Assembly (NCBI RefSeq): GCF_918797525.1
Contig: NZ_OU963893.1
Span: forward strand, 3,038,001 to 3,102,000
From: an unidentified bacterial endosymbiont
GTDB lineage: Bacteria; Pseudomonadota; Gammaproteobacteria; Enterobacterales; Enterobacteriaceae
Length of the DNA: 64,000 nucleotides
Direction of reading: 5' to 3'
The position numbers and the translations under genes are program-made. Every line of letters starts with the position of its first letter. The stretch's first letter is position 1. This document shows positions 56,093 to 64,000 of the stretch, piece after piece. The notes below the pieces were generated by a model. That model saw nothing but the letters and a program-made list of their open reading frames with translations. It was not told the origin of the DNA and searched no databases.

Positions 56093-56551
56093 ATGGAACT
56101 GACAACACGTACGCTTCCGGAACGCAAACATATTGCACTGGTTGCCCACGATCACTGTAAACAAATGCTGCTTGACTGGGTTCGCCGCCATCAGTCTTTG
56201 CTTGAACAACACACCCTCTCGGCGACCGGCACAACCGGTAACCTTATCCATCGAGAGACCGGTCTCGACGTCAACGCGATGATGAGCGGGCCGATGGGCG
56301 GCGATCAGCAGGTTGGCGCCCGGATCGCAGAAGGAAAAATTGATGTGCTGATTTTTTTCTGGGATCCGCTGAATGCGGTTCCGCACGACCCGGATGTCAA
56401 AGCGCTGCTGCGCCTTGCCACCGTCTGGAATATTCCCGTCGCCACCAATCTGTCGACGGCAGATTTCATCATCGAGTCACCGCAATTCAACGCGCCGGTG
56501 GAGATCTTAATCCCGGATTATCAGCAGTATTTGGCTGAACGACTGAAGTAG
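56093..56551 (+). CDS. mgsA: Methylglyoxal synthase
   Basis: 152 residues, the length of E. coli MgsA, with [15 protein letters not shown] at the N terminus, ATGTTGNLI, and [10 protein letters not shown] holding the catalytic Asp. It converts dihydroxyacetone phosphate to methylglyoxal and phosphate, relieving sugar-phosphate stress. Ends before a REP element, convergent with helD. Confidence 0.96.
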   Translation: MELTTRTLPERKHIALVAHDHCKQMLLDWVRRHQSLLEQHTLSATGTTGNLIHRETGLDVNAMMSGPMGGDQQVGARIAEGKIDVLIFFWDPLNAVPHDPDVKALLRLATVWNIPVATNLSTADFIIESPQFNAPVEILIPDYQQYLAERLK

Positions 56552-56558
56552 CCTTTTT

Positions 56559-56585
56559 GCCCGGTGGCGCTACGCCTGCCGGGCC
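56559..56585. repeat. REP element between mgsA and helD
   Basis: Imperfect palindrome GCCCGGTGGCGCTACGCCTG, then CCGGGCC: the classic enterobacterial REP form in a convergent gap. Confidence 0.75.
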
Positions 56586-56588
56586 TGG

Positions 56589-58643
56589 TTAAGGCTTCCG
56601 GGCTATCGGCACGTCAAGGCTTTTCAGGATATCGACGAACACGGATGGCTGCTCTTTATTGAATAATAGCCATACGCGATGGCGTGCGCGGGTGATCGCC
56701 ACGTACAACAAACGCCGCTCTTCTGCGTCTGGAAAATCTTCCGCCGCTGGCAGTAACGCCTGCTCCATGACCGACTCGCGGGCCGGTGCCGGGAAACCGT
56801 CGCTCCCCTCTCTTAGCCCCAGCACAAGCACGTAATCTGCCTGCTGACCTTTGCTGGCGTGAAGGGTCATAAAATCGAGCTGCAGCGTCGGCCAGCGGGT
56901 AGCTGCCTTATCCAGCGCCGCTGGTTTGAGATGGTGATAACGCGCCAGCACCAGAATACGCTCATCCGGCCTGGCGTAACCGCTGAGTTTATCGAGCAGC
57001 GGCTCGAGCTGGTCATCAGCTAACAGGGTGACCGCTTTTTTATCGCCCGGCGTCAGGCTATTTAGCGGCTTCACCAGCTGGTGCGGGTTTTGCTGAATAA
57101 AACGGTTAGCGATTTCTCCAATTCGTCCATTGAAGCGGTAGGTGGTGTCCAGATCGCTGCAATCGCCCTCACCGAAATAGTGGTGGAACATCGTTGTCAA
57201 TGAGAGCTGTGCCCCGCTAAAACGGTAAATCGCCTGCCAGTCATCACCCACCGCAAACAGCGAGGTGTGTTTATTCTGGGCGCGAAGCGCTGAAAGCAAG
57301 GCGGCTCGCTGGGGAGAGATGTCCTGAAACTCATCCACCAGAATGTGTTTCCACGGGCTGACGAAGCGCCCTTTCTCGAGGATGTTAATGGCCTGATGGA
57401 TTAGGCCGGAGAAATCAACCGCATTTTCATCCTTCAGGGTCGTTTTCCAGGCTTTTAGCATCGGCGCCAGTAATTTGACGCGCTTTGAAAACACGGCACG
57501 GATCGCCTCCGGCGCGCTTTCAATCATCTCTGCCTGAGAGCCGCCATGCATGCGCAGCAGGCTCACCCAACGGTCGAGACGGGAACCCAGCCGCCGGGCC
57601 AGTTTGTCATCCTGCCAGAAGCTGCCCTCCGGCACCTCCCAACTCAGCTCTTCCTCCAGCCACTGACGCCAACCTTTTACCTGCGCCTTTTTCTCACTGC
57701 ACTGCTGCCGCCACGTTTTTATGAACAGCGCCTGGCGCGCCTGAGCGTCGTTTTCCAGTTTGCTGACGGAAGGCACTTTCTTGCTGCCCTGCGCAATAAT
57801 GTGCAGGGCAAGCGCATGGAAAGTTCTGGCGGTGATATCCTGGGTATGCAGACGTTCCTGTATGCGTTCGTCCATCTCCTGCGCCGCCTTGCGACCAAAA
57901 GCCAGCAGCAAAATTTGATCGGCAACGGCCTCGCCGGTGGTCAGTAACCAGCCCGCACGCGCCACCAGTACCGACGTTTTCCCGCTCCCGGCCCCGGCAA
58001 GCACCAGCAAGGACTGCTCACCGTTAACTACGGCGCGAGCCTGCGCAGGGTTAAGCGGTGATGATTCGATAGTGTTGAAGAAATCAGCGTATTGACTGAG
58101 CATGGCGTCAGCCCAGGCCTGGTTGTGCGCCAGTCGGCTTTTATCAACGTCATTGAGCCACGCCTGACACCGGTTCCAGGCGTCACGGCAGTGTTCAAAT
58201 TCATCGAGACGCGCTACGGGTAACGGCAGCGCGCTTAGCGCCTGCCTGATTTTTTGTTGCAATCCTGCGGTCTGCTGACGCGTGAGCCATTTTTGTTGTT
58301 GGTCACTCTGTGCTATCTCATCCACCACCTGCTGCAGTACCTGGGCTGCAATAACGCTCATCTCATGGCTCCACTTCTGCCAAAGCGTAGTGAGATGATG
58401 GTGAAACTGCTGAGTTTCTGACCATTCGGTACCGTGGAGGCGCACCACTTGCTCCGCTGGCAAAACGAACTCCAGTTCACCCCACACCAGCCCGCGTTTA
58501 CAGTGAATGGCCAGAAGTTGATTAAAAGGAATGAGATATTCGTGGCGTTCACCGGAGACTTTCACCCCCGCATTGAGAAGGACAACCTTGTCATAAGGGT
58601 GTTGCGCCAGACGTTTGCCCATTGAAGTTGCTTTCAGTTCCAT
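56589..58643 (-). CDS. helD: DNA helicase IV
   Basis: 684 residues, superfamily 1 UvrD/Rep-like helicase with an N-terminal HelD-specific domain (about 1-195), Walker A AGAGSGKT (about 217-224), Walker B DEFQDISP, and motif VAITRARHRVWLL near the C terminus. Collinear with E. coli HelD, a 3'-5' helicase connected with RecF-pathway recombination. Divergent from yccF. Confidence 0.95.
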   Translation of the reverse strand: MELKATSMGKRLAQHPYDKVVLLNAGVKVSGERHEYLIPFNQLLAIHCKRGLVWGELEFVLPAEQVVRLHGTEWSETQQFHHHLTTLWQKWSHEMSVIAAQVLQQVVDEIAQSDQQQKWLTRQQTAGLQQKIRQALSALPLPVARLDEFEHCRDAWNRCQAWLNDVDKSRLAHNQAWADAMLSQYADFFNTIESSPLNPAQARAVVNGEQSLLVLAGAGSGKTSVLVARAGWLLTTGEAVADQILLLAFGRKAAQEMDERIQERLHTQDITARTFHALALHIIAQGSKKVPSVSKLENDAQARQALFIKTWRQQCSEKKAQVKGWRQWLEEELSWEVPEGSFWQDDKLARRLGSRLDRWVSLLRMHGGSQAEMIESAPEAIRAVFSKRVKLLAPMLKAWKTTLKDENAVDFSGLIHQAINILEKGRFVSPWKHILVDEFQDISPQRAALLSALRAQNKHTSLFAVGDDWQAIYRFSGAQLSLTTMFHHYFGEGDCSDLDTTYRFNGRIGEIANRFIQQNPHQLVKPLNSLTPGDKKAVTLLADDQLEPLLDKLSGYARPDERILVLARYHHLKPAALDKAATRWPTLQLDFMTLHASKGQQADYVLVLGLREGSDGFPAPARESVMEQALLPAAEDFPDAEERRLLYVAITRARHRVWLLFNKEQPSVFVDILKSLDVPIARKP

Positions 58644-58766
58644 ATCCAGCCGGATCCACGAAGAGATAATGTGTCTGATAGTTTAACTGCCAGTTTTAAG
58701 GTGCTCCAGCCTAAAAAAACGTTACAATCACCTGGCGTTAATCATATCGAAAGGAACTGAGGGTTT

Positions 58767-59213
58767 ATGCGTACCGTTCTGAATGTTTTGAATTTTGTCC
58801 TTGGCGGTTTTGCCACCACTCTTTCCTGGCTTTTTGCCACGCTGGTGAGCATTGTGCTCATTTTTACCCTTCCGCTCACGCGCTCCTGCTGGGAGATAAC
58901 CAAACTGTCTCTCATTCCTTACGGAAATGAAGCGATTCACGTCGATGAACTGAACCCGGGAAGCAAAAACGCGCTGATGAATACGGGCGGAACCCTGTTG
59001 AACATACTCTGGCTGATTTTCTTCGGCTGGTGGTTGTGCCTGCTGCATATTTTTACCGGTATCGCCCAGTGCATGACGATCGTGGGTATTCCGGTGGGAA
59101 TTGCAAATTTTAAAATTGCCGTCATTGCGCTGTGGCCCGTTGGGCGCCGGGTGGTATCCGTGGAAGTAGCACAGGCGGCGCGTGAAGCAAATGCACGTCG
59201 TCGTTTTCAGTAA
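58767..59213 (+). CDS. yccF: YccF-family inner-membrane protein
   Basis: 148 residues with two YccF domains, each with hydrophobic hairpins (GGFATTLSWLFATLVSIVLI; NILWLIFFGWWLCLLHIF), matching E. coli YccF. Function unknown. 19 bp before yccS, so probably cotranscribed. Confidence 0.93.
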   Translation: MRTVLNVLNFVLGGFATTLSWLFATLVSIVLIFTLPLTRSCWEITKLSLIPYGNEAIHVDELNPGSKNALMNTGGTLLNILWLIFFGWWLCLLHIFTGIAQCMTIVGIPVGIANFKIAVIALWPVGRRVVSVEVAQAAREANARRRFQ

Positions 59214-59232
59214 ATAAGGATTCGCCGCGCTT

Positions 59233-61395
59233 ATGCTAAGCCCACTGATACGCCGTTACACCGGGAACAGCACCTGGCTGTACAACGTCAGGATTTTTAT
59301 AGCCCTTAGCGGCACTGTTGCCCTGCCGTGGTGGATGAATGACGTCAGGTTGACTATTCCGCTCACCCTGGGCGTGGTGGCCGGTGCGCTTGCCGATCTC
59401 GACGATCGTCTGGCCGGACGTCTGCGTAATCTCGTTATCACGCTTGTCTGTTTTTTTATTGCTTCCGCTTCTGTCGAACTGCTGTTCCCCTGGCCGTGGC
59501 TGTTTGCCCTGGGCCTGACGCTTTCAACCAGCGGTTTTATCCTGCTTGGCGGGCTGGGACAACGTTACGCCACTATCGCCTTTGGCGCCCTGCTGATTGC
59601 CATTTACACGATGCTGGGAGTGTCACTTTACGATCAGTGGTATCAGCAACCCGTTCTGCTGTTGCTGGGTGCTATCTGGTATAACCTGCTGACCTTAACC
59701 GGCCACCTCATCTTCCCGGTGCGCGCGCTGCAGGATAACCTCGCCCGCTGCTATGAGCAGTTAGCCCACTATCTTGAGCTTAAATCCAGGCTGTTCGACC
59801 CGGATATTGAAGAGGAGAGCCAGGCGCCGCTCTACGATCTGGCGCAGGCAAACCGGCAACTGGTCGCGACGCTTAACCAGACTAAAGCCTCGCTGCTCAC
59901 CCGCCTGCGCGGCGATCGGGGCCAGCGCGGAACGCGAAGAACGCTGCACTACTACTTTGCCGCCCAGGATATTCATGAACGCGCCAGCTCGTCGCACGTG
60001 CAGTACGCCGCCTTGCGGGAAAAGTTTCGCTATAGCGATGTCATGTTCCGCTTCCAGCGCCTGTTGTCGATGCAGTCCCAGGCGTGCCAACAGCTGGCGC
60101 GCTCAATATTGCTCCGCACGCCCTACCAGCACGATCCACGTTTTGAACATGCTTTTAGCCACCTTGATGCGGCGCTGGATCGCGTTCAGGCCAGCGGAAC
60201 ATCGCCGGAACACATCAAAGCGCTTGGCTATTTGCTTAATAACCTGCGGGCCATTGATGCGCAGTTGGCCACCATTGAGTCTGAACAGGCGATAGCGCTA
60301 CCGGGTAATGAAGCGGAGAATCAGCTTGCGGATGATAGCGTCCACAGTTTTAGCGATATGTGGCTGCGGCTGAGCCGCAATTTCACGCCGGAATCCGCCC
60401 TGTTTCGTCATGCGGTAAGAATGTCACTGGTGCTGTGCGTGGGCTATGCGTTTATCCAGATAACCGGTTTACACCACGGCTACTGGATCCTGCTGACCAG
60501 CCTGTTTGTCTGCCAGCCAAACTATAACGCCACCCGGCACCGTCTCGCCCTGCGTATTATCGGTACGCTGGTGGGGGTCGCCATCGGGTTACCGGTACTC
60601 TGGTTCGTGCCCTCTGTCGAAGGGCAGCTTATTCTTATCGTGATAACCGGCGTGCTCTTTTTCGCCTTCCGCAATGTGCAGTACGCCCACGCCACAATGT
60701 TCATCACGCTGTTAGTCTTGCTGTGCTTTAACCTGCTGGGCGAAGGATTTGAAGTCGCCCTGCCCCGCATAATCGATACGCTGATTGGCTGCGCGATTGC
60801 CTGGGCTGCCGTGAGTTTTATCTGGCCTGACTGGCGTTTTCGTAATTTACCGCGTGTGCTGGACAGGGCGATGAATGCCAACTGCCGGTACCTGGATGCC
60901 ATCCTTGAGCAGTACCATCAGGGACGTGATAACCGCCTGGCTTACCGCATTGCTCGCCGCGATGCGCATAACAGCGATGCGGAACTGGCCTCTGTGGTCT
61001 CTAACATGTCTACCGAACCGCGCGCCACGACGGACATTCGGGAGACGGCTTTCCGCCTGCTGTGCCTTAATCATACCTTCACCAGCTATATCTCTACGCT
61101 TGGGGCCCACCGCGAACAACTGACCAACCCGAGAATACTTGCCTTACTGGATGACGCCGTGTGCTATGTAGATGACGCGCTTCATCATCTCCCCGCCGAT
61201 GCGCCGCGTGCTAAACAGGCGCTGGATGAACTGGCGCAACGTATTGCGCACCTGGATCCGGGTAGCGACAGCAAAGCGCCGCTGGTACTCCAGCAGATTG
61301 GTCTGCTCATCGCTCTGCTGCCAGAAATTTGCCGGTTAAGACAGCAAATTGCTACCTTGAAGGGCGATGCTCCTGTGGCTCAGGAAGTGCATTAA
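59233..61395 (+). CDS. yccS: FUSC-family membrane protein YccS
   Basis: 720 residues: an N-terminal YccS domain with about six membrane segments, a cytoplasmic region, a second membrane block (about 395-530) and a C-terminal cytoplasmic part. It is a relative of AaeB and of the protein at 2403-4370. E. coli YccS is of unknown function, proposed as a transporter. It overlaps sxy by 44 bp at the 3' end (convergent). Confidence 0.93.
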   Translation: MLSPLIRRYTGNSTWLYNVRIFIALSGTVALPWWMNDVRLTIPLTLGVVAGALADLDDRLAGRLRNLVITLVCFFIASASVELLFPWPWLFALGLTLSTSGFILLGGLGQRYATIAFGALLIAIYTMLGVSLYDQWYQQPVLLLLGAIWYNLLTLTGHLIFPVRALQDNLARCYEQLAHYLELKSRLFDPDIEEESQAPLYDLAQANRQLVATLNQTKASLLTRLRGDRGQRGTRRTLHYYFAAQDIHERASSSHVQYAALREKFRYSDVMFRFQRLLSMQSQACQQLARSILLRTPYQHDPRFEHAFSHLDAALDRVQASGTSPEHIKALGYLLNNLRAIDAQLATIESEQAIALPGNEAENQLADDSVHSFSDMWLRLSRNFTPESALFRHAVRMSLVLCVGYAFIQITGLHHGYWILLTSLFVCQPNYNATRHRLALRIIGTLVGVAIGLPVLWFVPSVEGQLILIVITGVLFFAFRNVQYAHATMFITLLVLLCFNLLGEGFEVALPRIIDTLIGCAIAWAAVSFIWPDWRFRNLPRVLDRAMNANCRYLDAILEQYHQGRDNRLAYRIARRDAHNSDAELASVVSNMSTEPRATTDIRETAFRLLCLNHTFTSYISTLGAHREQLTNPRILALLDDAVCYVDDALHHLPADAPRAKQALDELAQRIAHLDPGSDSKAPLVLQQIGLLIALLPEICRLRQQIATLKGDAPVAQEVH

Positions 61396-61978
61396 ACCAC
61401 TCGGTCAGCTCCCGGCGGATGAGCGCAGGGAGCGCCGCTTCATGTAACCCCTCGATGGCCCCCTCAAGAGCAAACAGGACCTTAATGCTGAGATCTTTGT
61501 TCTTCGCCCACATCTTCAGCCAGCATGTTCTGGCGCCTAATTCGCGCAGGGTTTCCACATTGGTTATGCCAGCTTCGCAAAGCAGAACCTCGAGCTGAAA
61601 CGTCAGGTTTGGCAGATCTTTAAGCCGGTTTCGCTGGTGGCGCCGATAGCGCTCTTCTCTTGCCGCGTCCAGGGCATAAGACGAGAGCTGAAGCAGCCGC
61701 TCTCGATCCTGCCAGAGTCCAGCATCCACGCGATAATAGTTCAGCAGTACCGGACGTCCCCGCTTCATGAGTGTCAAAAAAGAGGACGCGTGTTTTACAC
61801 AGTATTTGGCACTCTCTTCACAGGCTCGCAGATAAAGTTCGCCGTCGGATACCATCGCGAAGACCGCATCATCCACGGCAAGGGTATAACCACCAAATAG
61901 CGCGCGATGATGAATTTCGCCTAACGGCGAGAGGTATTCTTGCGATTTATAAATCCGTTCATAAGATATCTTTTTCAT
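61352..61978 (-). CDS. sxy: CRP-S coactivator Sxy (TfoX)
   Basis: 208 residues from ATG 61978 (MKKISYERIYKSQEYLSPLG), matching E. coli Sxy in length. TfoX N-terminal domain (ALFGGYTLAVDDAVFAMVSDGELYLRA) and TfoX C-terminal domain (LPNLTFQLEVLLCEAGITNVETLRELGA). Sxy acts with CRP at CRP-S sites to turn on DNA-uptake and related genes. It is divergent from sulA with about 215 bp between. Confidence 0.93.
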   Translation of the reverse strand: MKKISYERIYKSQEYLSPLGEIHHRALFGGYTLAVDDAVFAMVSDGELYLRACEESAKYCVKHASSFLTLMKRGRPVLLNYYRVDAGLWQDRERLLQLSSYALDAAREERYRRHQRNRLKDLPNLTFQLEVLLCEAGITNVETLRELGARTCWLKMWAKNKDLSIKVLFALEGAIEGLHEAALPALIRRELTEWFNALPEPQEHRPSR

Positions 61979-62155
61979 GATATTCCCTATATAAATCATA
62001 CAATAACATCAGAGTTTCTTACTAGCGGATCCGTTAGCAGGAAAATAGGCAACTTATTGCCGATGAGCAAGATGATTTTTCCAGGCACGACAATATTCAA
62101 TGAAATTTGCGAGTCGCTTTCCGAAAATGAGGTTGATCTTTATGCATACAGGGGT

Positions 62156-62175
62156 TACTGTATATCCATACAGTA
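62156..62175. promoter_or_regulatory. LexA box of sulA
   Basis: TACTGTATATCCATACAGTA, a perfect CTGT-N8-ACAG operator 20 bp before the sulA start, so sulA is under SOS control. Confidence 0.95.
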
Positions 62176-62194
62176 ACCACAGGCTGGAATGAAT

Positions 62195-62704
62195 ATGCAC
62201 ACTTCAGGCTATGCAAAATGCTCAACATCTCTCTCTTCTACCGCAGGCAGTGTTGCGCAAAATTCCGTCGGCCGCGACTCGACAGGTCTTATCAGTGAAG
62301 TGGTTTACCGCGAAGACCAGCCTTTGTTGACCCAACTCCTGTTACTGCCGTTATTACAACAGCTTGGCCAGCAGTCGCGCTGGCAACTCTGGCTGACGCC
62401 GCAGCAAAAATTGAGCCGGGAATGGGTTCAATCTGCGGGCCTGCCGCTCACCAAAGTCATGCAAATCAGTCAGCTCTCTCCGTGCGATACGGTCGAGTCG
62501 ATGATCCGCGCGTTACGTACCGGAAATTACAGTGTGGTGATTGGATGGTTATCAGAGGACATGACGGAAGATGAACATTTTCGGTTAACCGAAGCGGCTG
62601 AAGAAGGTCACGCGATCGGGTTCATCATGCGACCAGTTCGCCTGGATTCCTATCGCAAAGGACAACTCTCCGGGTTAAAAATTCACTCGAATTTGTATCA
62701 TTGA
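62195..62704 (+). CDS. sulA: SOS cell-division inhibitor SulA
   Basis: 169 residues from ATG 62195 ([10 protein letters not shown]), the same length as E. coli SulA; an ATG two codons upstream is also possible. The FtsZ-binding core [19 protein letters not shown] is conserved, as is the Lon-recognised C-terminal [10 protein letters not shown]. SulA blocks FtsZ polymerisation during DNA damage. It precedes ompA as in E. coli. Confidence 0.96.
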   Translation: MHTSGYAKCSTSLSSTAGSVAQNSVGRDSTGLISEVVYREDQPLLTQLLLLPLLQQLGQQSRWQLWLTPQQKLSREWVQSAGLPLTKVMQISQLSPCDTVESMIRALRTGNYSVVIGWLSEDMTEDEHFRLTEAAEEGHAIGFIMRPVRLDSYRKGQLSGLKIHSNLYH

Positions 62705-63059
62705 ATAAATTTAAGAGTTTTCCTGGAATTTTTTTTGACCATAAGATGCCGATTTAGTTCCATGACCCCAAATCGCGGCAAGGCTTGTCTGGTGCGGTTC
62801 CTCCTAATTTTATTGAACAAAATATGTACAAAAAATGTTAAATAATAGGTATACGGAACTTTTTTTTTCATATGCCTGACAGAGTTCACACTTGTAAGTT
62901 TCTAGCTACGTTGTAGACTTTACATCGCCAGGGGTGCTCGGCCTAAGCCGAAGATATCGGTAGGTTTATATTTGACCACGCCCCCCGGTGAAGGATTTAA
63001 CCGTGATTTCTCTACCGAGATCTTCATGGCAAATTTTGGATGATAACGAGGCGCAAAAA
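62705..63059 (+). promoter_or_regulatory. ompA upstream region and long 5' untranslated leader
   Basis: 355 bp. The second half (from about 62870) follows the E. coli ompA regulatory region closely: GACAGAGTTCACACTTGTAA, ACGTTGTAGACTTTACATCG and GGGTGCTCGGC. This gives a leader of about 134 nt starting near 62926. In E. coli this leader stabilises the mRNA, and its ribosome site (here AACGAGGCGCAAAAAATG) is the target of the sRNA MicA. The first half (62705-62870) is AT-rich with no feature I can name. Confidence 0.75.
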
Positions 63060-64000
63060 ATGAAAAAGACAGCTATCGCGATTGCAGTGGCACTGGCTGG
63101 CTTCGCTACCGTAGCGCAGGCCGCTCCGAAAGATAACACCTGGTATGCAGGTGGTAAACTGGGCTGGTCTCAGTTCCATGACACCGGCTGGTACAACAGC
63201 ACCCTGAACAACGATGGCCCGACTCATGAGAGCCAGCTTGGTGCAGGTGCGTTCGGTGGCTATCAGGTTAACCCGTATGTTGGTTTTGAAATGGGTTACG
63301 ACTGGTTAGGTCGTATGCCATACAAAGGCGACACGACAAATGGCGCTTTCAAAGCTCAAGGCGTTCAGCTGACCGCTAAACTGGGTTACCCAATCACTGA
63401 CGATCTGGACGTGTACACCCGTCTGGGCGGCATGGTTTGGCGTGCAGACTCCAGCAACAGCATCTCTGGCGACAACCATGACACCGGTGTTTCCCCAGTA
63501 TTCGCTGGCGGCGTTGAGTGGGCTATGACCCGTGACATCGCTACCCGTCTGGAATACCAGTGGGTTAACAACATCGGTGACGGCAACACCGTTGGTGTTC
63601 GTCCAGATAACGGCATGCTGAGCGTGGGTGTTTCCTACCGTTTCGGCCAGCAGGAAGATGCAGCGCCAATCGTTGCTCCAGCGCCGGCTCCAGCGCCAGA
63701 AGTACAGACCAAGCACTTCACTCTGAAGTCTGATGTTCTGTTCACCTTCAACAAATCAACTCTGAAACCAGAGGGTCAGCAGGCTCTGGATCAGCTGTAC
63801 ACCCAGCTGAGCAACATGGATCCTAAAGACGGTTCTGTAGTTGTACTGGGCTTCACCGACCGTATCGGTTCTGACGCTTACAACCAGACTCTGTCCGAAA
63901 AACGTGCTCAGTCTGTTGTTGATTACCTGATCTCTAAAGGTATCCCAGCTAATAAGATCTCCCCACGCGGTATGGGCGAATCTAACCCAGTTACGGGTTC
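63060..64000 (+). CDS. ompA: Outer membrane protein OmpA (5' part)
   Basis: 313 codons to the window end; the gene runs on. Signal peptide [21 protein letters not shown], mature start [15 protein letters not shown], an eight-strand beta-barrel (to about residue 195), the Pro-Ala hinge APAPAPAPE, then the peptidoglycan-binding OmpA C domain with [20 protein letters not shown]. Surface loops (for example [13 protein letters not shown]) differ from E. coli K-12, as expected for another genus. OmpA anchors the outer membrane to peptidoglycan. Confidence 0.97.
   Translation, partial: MKKTAIAIAVALAGFATVAQAAPKDNTWYAGGKLGWSQFHDTGWYNSTLNNDGPTHESQLGAGAFGGYQVNPYVGFEMGYDWLGRMPYKGDTTNGAFKAQGVQLTAKLGYPITDDLDVYTRLGGMVWRADSSNSISGDNHDTGVSPVFAGGVEWAMTRDIATRLEYQWVNNIGDGNTVGVRPDNGMLSVGVSYRFGQQEDAAPIVAPAPAPAPEVQTKHFTLKSDVLFTFNKSTLKPEGQQALDQLYTQLSNMDPKDGSVVVLGFTDRIGSDAYNQTLSEKRAQSVVDYLISKGIPANKISPRGMGESNPVTG

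Noticed and set aside
1..64000. CRISPR array
   Set aside because: No series of regularly spaced direct repeats was seen; the repeats present are islands, palindromes, a REP and tRNA copies.

Overview
The window is chromosomal DNA of an enterobacterium (Enterobacteriaceae; Enterobacter/Citrobacter/Klebsiella-like, genus not resolved). The basis is near-full-length matches to E. coli proteins I recognise (Cbl, Nac, LdtA, ShiA, Amn, YeeO, RlmI, HspQ, YccU, MgsA, HelD, YccF, YccS, Sxy, SulA, OmpA), three identical tRNA-Asn(GTT) genes, and gene order that follows the E. coli asn-tRNA/cbl-nac region in part and then the rlmI-to-ompA region, read in the opposite direction to the K-12 map.

Layout. 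0-2.4 kb: the end of an anaerobic glycyl-radical arylacetate decarboxylase operon (large subunit, small Fe-S subunit, activase), facing an AaeB-like aromatic-acid exporter (2.4-4.4 kb). 4.8-7.4 kb: a large protein I cannot assign. 7.4-10.8 kb: cbl, nac (with a visible sigma54 promoter and NtrC site), tRNA-Asn and the L,D-transpeptidase ldtA. 11.1-16.3 kb: a four-gene CS1/CFA-I type fimbrial operon. 16.3-19.5 kb: a P2A cation ATPase and a UspF-like protein. 19.8-25.7 kb: an RND efflux pair coupled to an acyltransferase-3 gene and facing a PagP-like lipid A palmitoyltransferase, with a possible 35-residue membrane protein at the front. 25.9-28.8 kb: shiA and amn.

28.9-53.7 kb is a mobile, heavily rearranged zone around tRNA-Asn genes. 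It has a left scrap yard (Rhs and symE fragments, a deleted tyrosine recombinase, a CHC2 primase remnant, a nonsense-mutated Xre regulator), a 5'-truncated Rhs gene with a TNT-type toxin tip and a small adjacent immunity candidate, then tRNA-Asn/yeeO/tRNA-Asn. Next comes a roughly 12.5-kb island (37968-50430) bounded by 17-bp copies of the tRNA 3' end. It carries a P4-type integrase, a VRR-NUC effector with DUF3396 immunity, two unassigned genes, a second integrase-like gene, an APH(6)-type phosphotransferase, an intact IS66-family insertion with an 8-bp target duplication, a GNAT acetyltransferase and a RidA-like protein. A nearly identical mosaic of over 1 kb flanks yeeO plus the island in inverted orientation (about 34950-36083 and 50414-51560). 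The right end holds the 5' half of another Rhs locus, a symE tail and a broken serine recombinase abutting rlmI, whose start codon has been replaced.

53.7-64 kb is ordinary core genome: rlmI, hspQ, yccU, a decayed yccT, mgsA, helD, yccF-yccS, sxy, LexA-controlled sulA and the beginning of ompA.
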